Of a DNA stretch of 23,342 nucleotides, positions 10,073 to 23,342 are shown one piece after another; the first letter of the stretch is position 1, and the number at the start of each line of letters is the position of its first letter. The notes beneath the pieces were generated by a model, which saw nothing but the letters and a program-made list of their open reading frames with translations, ran no database searches and was not told the origin of the DNA. Origin of the DNA: Saccoglossus kowalevskii (Eukaryota > Hemichordata > Enteropneusta > Harrimaniidae). The position numbers were made by a program, and so were the translations under genes. The stretch covers positions 110,085-133,426 of the forward strand of contig NW_003144790.1 of the NCBI RefSeq assembly GCF_000003605.2, given 5' to 3'.

Positions 10073-11340
10073 ATTTTAGAATGAGTGCGACAAAAATGGC
10101 GGTATTTCTTTAACTTCACACCATTTGTGGTTAATTATCAGCTTCAATCAAAGTAGTATCCGGACAAAACACCCCGAAAAAACATCCTCTGACAAACCAA
10201 CAAAACACCCCGGACTAAGCACGACCGGACAACACACCCGGAAAGCACCGAAGCTGCATAAACCTACATCTGTTTATTTTCACTGTCAACGAAACTCGCG
10301 AAATTGCGCACGAGTTTTCACATCTAAGGGTTATGATTGTACACAAACTAACCCGAATTATGGCTTAAATTTAAAGTTAGTATTTTTGTCGACGATGCTA
10401 TTGTAAATACTTCCCTTCAATTCATATCCTCGGGGGGGGGGGGGGGCGGAGCTACGTCACTGACGTTCTACGTTGCTAAGACGCGCACCGCTGTACCACG
10501 TATTTCTATGGGCTTTGTGCGCGCTGCTGTGGAACGCCTGTGGAGCCGGTGAAAACTCGAGAAAACAACACAAACTCAACTTTGAAGTAATCCTGAACAA
10601 CCAAATTCATATATGTTACACACGTAGGGCTAATCTTGTTACACTGTTCAGGGCACTCTCAACAACCATCGCAAAGTACCGTTTTCTGTGAGTTGTTGGT
10701 CTTTGTTTTCACCGCAAAGGTTGCCAGGCGGTAGAAAATGCCCGGATGTCCGCCCCCGAGGATACTAGTATCCGATTTTCAATTCACATTATAGCGTATG
10801 TCGTGATTACGAGATCTCACTAAAAATAATATGACTTAATCATGATCATAGAACGGATTTCGGTGCGTAAAATACCAGTAGATCAAATATGGACATCATG
10901 CGCTGATAGGTGGTCAGAGCTTTGTAATATAATCAGCCGAGGAGGAGTGTTTTATTGTCAAAAACAAAATAACAACAATTTCGGATTTGTTATCATATAT
11001 GTTTATTCAGTGCCAAACCTACATTCACAGGACATAGACGACAAAAGTCAGCGCCGGAGTTCAGTTACGCAATCAAATAAATCCATATATTTGTAAATCA
11101 ATGCCTTGAATATATATCATTACATAAATTATGAGATCACAGAATTGTACAGAATTTATTTAGCATATTTTTTTTTAATTTTTCTCTAATAATCTTTGAA
11201 AGCCTTCGTAGCAACACAAGAAAATAGGCTAACCGTATTTCGTGAATGTTGTATGTGTACGGTTGCTCATGGTGGGTAATATATAATAATATTTATATTT
11301 TCATTATTAACGTAGTACGTATTTTGTTCGAGGTCTAGCA
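10073..11340. other. Region upstream of the protease; no confident gene
   Basis: Contains degenerate repeats of ACAAAACACCCCG near 10155-10240, the poly-G run, a CpG-rich stretch (about 10447-10560) with CRE half sites, and an ORF from 10473 that looks like a signal peptide but lacks ATG. The protease promoter is likely here or further upstream. Confidence 0.4.
10432..10446. repeat. Poly-G run, 15 bases
   Basis: Fifteen consecutive G, followed by a CpG-rich stretch. Length is likely unreliable in any read set. Confidence 0.9.
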
Positions 11341-19595
<8,255 letters not shown>

Positions 19596-19878
19596 ACTTA
19601 ATCAAATGTATAGATGTACAGTTTGTATATAAATAGATTTATTTATTATTGCCAATAATATTTTTAGGAAACATAATCTATATTATTTCATAGTTTGAAT
19701 CATGTATGTGTCGGACCACGTACGCAGTAACTTTAACATCATGTGACCAATGAACTAGAGCACGCAATTAAGGTAGTTGTCTACCAGATTTTTTTTACTT
19801 TTTTGTTTACAATTAAACATATGGTTTTATTTTATGTTGTTTCTCACAAAAAAACAGAAGAAAGATAGAAAGTGTGGT

Positions 19879-20201
19879 CTTGAAAAATAAATATAAATTG
19901 CGTAAACGAGGGGTGAACGCGAAGTCATGTGACCGCGAAATCCCAAACTTTACCTACTTTCTCATATCCGAATCGCATATGCCATTTTATTTTAGATTGA
20001 ATTTCAAAAAAACGTGCAATGTTATCAGAAGATGTTCGGTTTATTGTTATGATCCGTGGCTCGGCTGCTCCACCCACCGTATGACGTATATGCAAATTAA
20101 CAAGCCCGAATTTGGCCGGTAATATGAGGGCGCTTACACTGAAGGCAAGTCTTTCTTTCGCGTTCACCCCTCGTTTATGCAATTTATATTTATTTTTCAA
20201 G
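19879..20201. mobile_element. Non-autonomous element with 45-bp terminal inverted repeats
   Basis: The left arm 19879-19923 (starting CTTGAAAAATAAATATAAAT, ending GGGGTGAACGCGAA) matches the complement of 20157-20201 with one mismatch. The 233-bp interior has no recognisable coding. I see no clear target duplication at the edges. ORFs in both directions here are products of the arms. It lies about 280 bp beyond the protease stop codon. Confidence 0.75.
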
Positions 20202-20736
20202 AATTTTTCATCGGAATCGCAACAGACTGCAAGCAAGTCTAACTCTAGATATAAATTACCATATTATGAGAATGTTATAGAATTTGCTCATTTAATTGGC
20301 ACGGTATTGTAACAGAAACACATGCCCCCAAAGCCGGCTATAAATAGAATATTTGCAGCATTATTAGAAAGCAGAGTATTCCATGATACCGATTTCTATC
20401 AGAAGTATTCAAACCGTCTTACTGATTGCCATGTCACTGTCCAGAACAATACAGCACTGCGCCATCTGGTCGCAAGGCGCTATAAATCACCGACAAATGC
20501 TTTACCCCACTAATTGCATGCAAGAAAATGGCTAATGTTGAGTTCAAGGTACCAATGCAGCTGTAGTTACAATCAGCTGGCAGTTGCGGAACGCAGTGTA
20601 ACCAGCTTTTCAGTCCTCGCCGATTTTAGGAAATTTAAGCTGTTATGTAACAAAGCAGTGTCTTCCTGCTCATAATGATTATCAAATCAGCTGATTCCAA
20701 AAGCTTATTCCGGCAGTTTTACAATAACCGGTAATT

Positions 20737-20840
20737 AGGTTTTCAAGGCCTATGGCTTGAAAGATTTTGTTTTTGTTACTAAGTATGTTTCAGGTTTTTA
20801 AAGCCTTTGGTTTGAAAACCTTTGTTTTTGTTTGTGTTTC
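20737..20840. repeat. Imperfect tandem duplication, about 55 bp, of a small hairpin
   Basis: AGGTTTTCAAGGCCTATGGC (from 20737) and AGGTTTTTAAAGCCTTTGGT (from 20792) head two copies that both run into TTTGTTTTTGTT and GTTTC. Each head is itself a near-palindrome, for example AGGTTTTTAAAGCC...GGTTTGAAAACCT. Confidence 0.6.
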
Positions 20841-21011
20841 ATTGTTCCGCGAATTGTTTATGTAATGCTTGAAACGTTTTAAAATTTGGCAGGTTGATAA
20901 AGGCCGATGCGATATACTGAATTTCCTGAGATGTGGCATATTGGTCACATGTTTTGGCAGCCATCTTGAATTTGAGACGAATATTTCAGTGCTAAATTAC
21001 ACATATTTCCT

Positions 21012-21023
21012 GGGGGGGGGGGG
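21012..21023. repeat. Poly-G run, 12 bases
   Basis: Twelve consecutive G in otherwise AT-rich intergenic DNA. Confidence 0.9.
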
Positions 21024-21417
21024 TCTTAGCATTCTGAAATTAGGCTTGTAACATCACATGCACATGATCTATTGACATCATAAATACAATCTTTAGCGGT
21101 CACGTGACTTTTGCTGTTGATTTTTGTTGGAAATATTTTGAAATTGCTCTTCATCTCATTTGCGTAATTTTGATCATATTAAAATTCCACTAGGTCATTT
21201 TGAAGGGCACCACACATACTGCCGACTACCCAAATTTTTCATGAAAATACGACCAGTGGTTTGGGGAAAAAAGATTTATGCCAGTTTTTCAATTTTTTTT
21301 CTTTAAATAGTTTGCAATGCATTGTGGGAAAGAGGCCCTACTTATATTACGTACAGAATTGACAGTGTTTTAACATAGACATTGTCTTGAGAACTATTAC
21401 ATATTGGACAGGGCTTT

Positions 21418-21471
21418 CAGCGCAATAAGAAGCGATAAACATTTGCCCAGCGCAATGAGTGGCGATAAACA
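21418..21471. repeat. Two 30-bp direct repeats
   Basis: CAGCGCAATAAGAAGCGATA and CAGCGCAATGAGTGGCGATA start 30 bases apart. They lie within an 85-codon open frame lacking ATG. Confidence 0.6.
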
Positions 21472-22187
21472 CATAAAACTTGAAAGGCTTCCAATCCATA
21501 TGCAAGTACATACACATTCGCGCTGTCAAGAATTTCACACGGCCATAATACAACCAAAGATAAACGTATTCTATATTATATCGCCTTGTACGCAAAATGA
21601 CAAAGGTTTAGCTGAATATAGTGCTCCGAAGAAATCCTTGACTGGTGGATTTATTGCAATTGGATTAAATTAGTGTACTGATTAGAAGATATTTTATTTT
21701 CAGATCATTATTTGCCTAAACAATTTATATGAAGGTTTTCAGAAGGAATGTTAATAAGGAATTTCGGATAGAATCTGCTAGTATAAAGACATCATCGGAG
21801 TTAAAAAAAAAATGTGTGTGTCTTGAGTAAGTTAAAAACGTAACTGCCCAGAATTGGCTACGTTCTGTTCTTCATAAAAATTGAAAATAAAAATAAAATA
21901 AAATGCACTTATTCTGACTCAACTAGACATTGAATATATTCTGATATTGCATTTCCCGATTTAACACAAGCTTTTGACTGAATAAAATTGTCTGATCGCC
22001 ATCAGGCCTAATTCGTTGATGGTGCCCAATCAGTCCCCGCAGTTTACATAACCTTGTTCAAAGTATGTGTATTCGGACAAGAAACAAGTGTTGCATCAAT
22101 TAACATATTAACACTAGAGAGGGGGGTCGAGTTGGTGGCGGTGAAACGTGAATCATTCCGACAATAGCTATTTGTTTCTTAATTACC

Positions 22188-22204
22188 GGAGGAGGAGGAG
22201 GAGG
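22188..22204. repeat. Short (GGA)n microsatellite
   Basis: Five GGA units plus a partial unit. Confidence 0.85.
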
Positions 22205-22348
22205 CAAAGTAGCCTGAATGGAATAGATCAAACGGAAATGGCCTGTCTCAGTATGCTACAATATTGAAACGTTTAACATGTTCAAATAACTCGATAGTAT
22301 TACGTACAAACCAAGGGGACTTGTATAGGGCGTAACAGCAAGACTGGG

Positions 22349-23103
22349 GATGCTGACTTTGCAGATGACATTGCCCTGTTTTCTCATACCGAGAAAGACA
22401 TTCAAGAGAAGACAGATCGGGTCAACAGAATTGCAACAGGCATAGGACTCAGGATTCACTCTGATAAAACCAAGGTTATGAAGAACATAGGCACAACAAA
22501 AATCAGTGTGCATGGAGTAGATATAGAAGAGGTACAGAATTTCAAATACCTTGGCAGCTATATACCAGCTGACAGACAGCAGTATCGAGAAGAAAATCTC
22601 CACTTCACGTCTTCAGTGGACTGCAGAATATCTGGAAAACGTCAGTCCTGATCCACCACGAAGTTGAAAATCAATGAATCAAATGTACGCTCGGTCCTCC
22701 TGTATGCAGCAGAACCAAAAAGAAGATTGAGAGCAGGCACAATGTATTTGAAAGCCGGTGTCTCCGCCGATTTCTGAAAGTACACTGGTCACAACATTTT
22801 ACAAACAAAAAAATCAGTAAACGCACAGGTATCAAAAATATAATTCATGAAGCAAGACGCTGGCGATGGCTGGGCCATGTAATGAGAATGAATATGACCA
22901 GACACCCACACACTTCACTCAGATGGGCACCACTAGAAAAAAGGAGAAGAGGCAGACTATTGGGCACCTGGCGTAGGACATTGGAAGAGGAAATAGTAGA
23001 AATGGGGGAAACCTGGAGCGAGATTCATTCGCTTGCTCTGGATCGTGAAGGCTGGTGTAGATATATTGGCACCTTATGCTCCAGTTGGAGCGAAGAGCAT
23101 TAA
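22349..23103 (+). pseudogene. 5'-truncated, frameshifted non-LTR retrotransposon ORF2 (3' end)
   Basis: The first frame (from 22349) reads DADFADDIALFSHTEKDIQE, then RIHSDKTKVM and VQNFKYLGSYI: the reverse-transcriptase FADD block and the KT.VM and YLGS blocks that follow it. After a damaged stretch, KLKINESNVRSVLLYAAE appears, then from about 22711 in another frame VFESRCLRRFLKVHWSQHF, EARRWRWLGHVMRMNMTRHP, RRGRLLGTWRRTLEEE and DREGWCRYIGTLCSSW up to TAA at 23101-23103. These blocks are in the order of a common invertebrate LINE ORF2. At least two frameshifts and an internal deletion make it inactive. Confidence 0.85.
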
Positions 23104-23342
23104 GCTTAATAACGTATTCTACAAGACTGCATTCATTTCGTTTCATCATCATACAGTCTACTTGTTACACATTATTTATTCCCGCACGTGTTCCAGATTA
23201 TTCATTCTCTCTGTGTTCCAGCATAGACTTTAGAAAACAGGGACATGCTACTAAGGGTATCCCGTTCAAGTAACCTTAGTTATAATCCTCTACCAAATTA
23301 ACACCTTAGTGAAACTGACAATAAAGCTATGTCAACACCCCT
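23104..23342. other. Sequence beyond the LINE stop codon
   Basis: Possibly the LINE 3' UTR followed by unique DNA. No poly(A) tail or target duplication could be identified by eye. Two overlapping ORFs here are short and unremarkable. Confidence 0.4.

Larger units (their letters stand above)
20202..22348. other. Intergenic; repeats only
   Basis: AT-rich DNA with the duplicated hairpin, the poly-G run, a second GTCACGTGAC at 21099-21108, a pair of 30-bp repeats and a GGA microsatellite. No exon with good splice sites was found. Confidence 0.45.

Noticed and set aside
10473-10691. ORF resembling a signal peptide (VFLWALCALLWNACGAG)
   Set aside because: It begins with TTG just after an in-frame stop, with no in-frame ATG and no convincing upstream acceptor. 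A GTGAGT near 10689 is the only supporting site.
10842-11096. 84-codon ORF starting with ATG upstream of the protease
   Set aside because: Composition is like random AT-rich sequence and no motif or splice support was seen.
19874-20236. Overlapping ORFs on both strands sharing KNKYKL.KRGVNAK
   Set aside because: The shared peptide is simply the translation of the two inverted arms of the 323-bp element.

Overview
This is a stretch of animal nuclear DNA. Coding sequence is split into short exons with GT-AG introns that keep phase, the background is AT-rich, and miniature transposons and LINE debris are scattered through it. No tRNA, rRNA, bacterial operon or phage feature was seen. The set of elements (C-terminal LINE zinc-knuckle and 'RRWRW..GH' tails, TTAA-flanked MITEs, a SEA-domain trypsin) fits an invertebrate such as a mollusc, brachiopod, hemichordate or lancelet. 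I cannot narrow it further by eye.

Two spliced genes can be rebuilt. (1) On the minus strand, about 6.48 kb down to 1.64 kb, a six-exon gene encodes a small, low-complexity protein of about 225 residues (or about 196, depending on one splice choice). Its first five exons join in frame with good splice sites. I do not recognise its family. (2) On the plus strand, 11341-19595, a nine-exon gene encodes a type II transmembrane serine protease. In order it has a cytoplasmic tail with an FDNPVF endocytosis-like motif, one membrane span, a SEA domain with an intact-looking G|SIVI self-cleavage motif, a Ser/Thr-rich stalk, and a trypsin-like S1 domain with a complete His/Asp/Ser triad, an R|IVGG activation site and Asp at the S1 specificity position. 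All eight intron phases match and the joined CDS is 1719 nt (572 residues).

Layout: 1-0.5 kb holds weak evidence for the end of another gene; 1.6-6.5 kb the minus-strand gene; 6.5-11.3 kb intergenic DNA with promoter-like motifs, a LINE remnant and a hairpin repeat; 11.3-19.6 kb the protease, whose introns carry three TTAA MITEs, a LINE remnant and two minisatellites (28-bp and 32-bp units); 19.6-22.3 kb intergenic DNA with a 323-bp element bounded by 45-bp inverted repeats; 22.35-23.10 kb the decayed 3' end of a second kind of LINE.

The points most worth following are the self-cleaving SEA plus endocytic tail in one protease, an in-phase optional extension of its stalk, the unrecognised minus-strand protein, a minisatellite whose every unit resembles a 3' splice site directly ahead of a real exon, and the TTAA MITE family.
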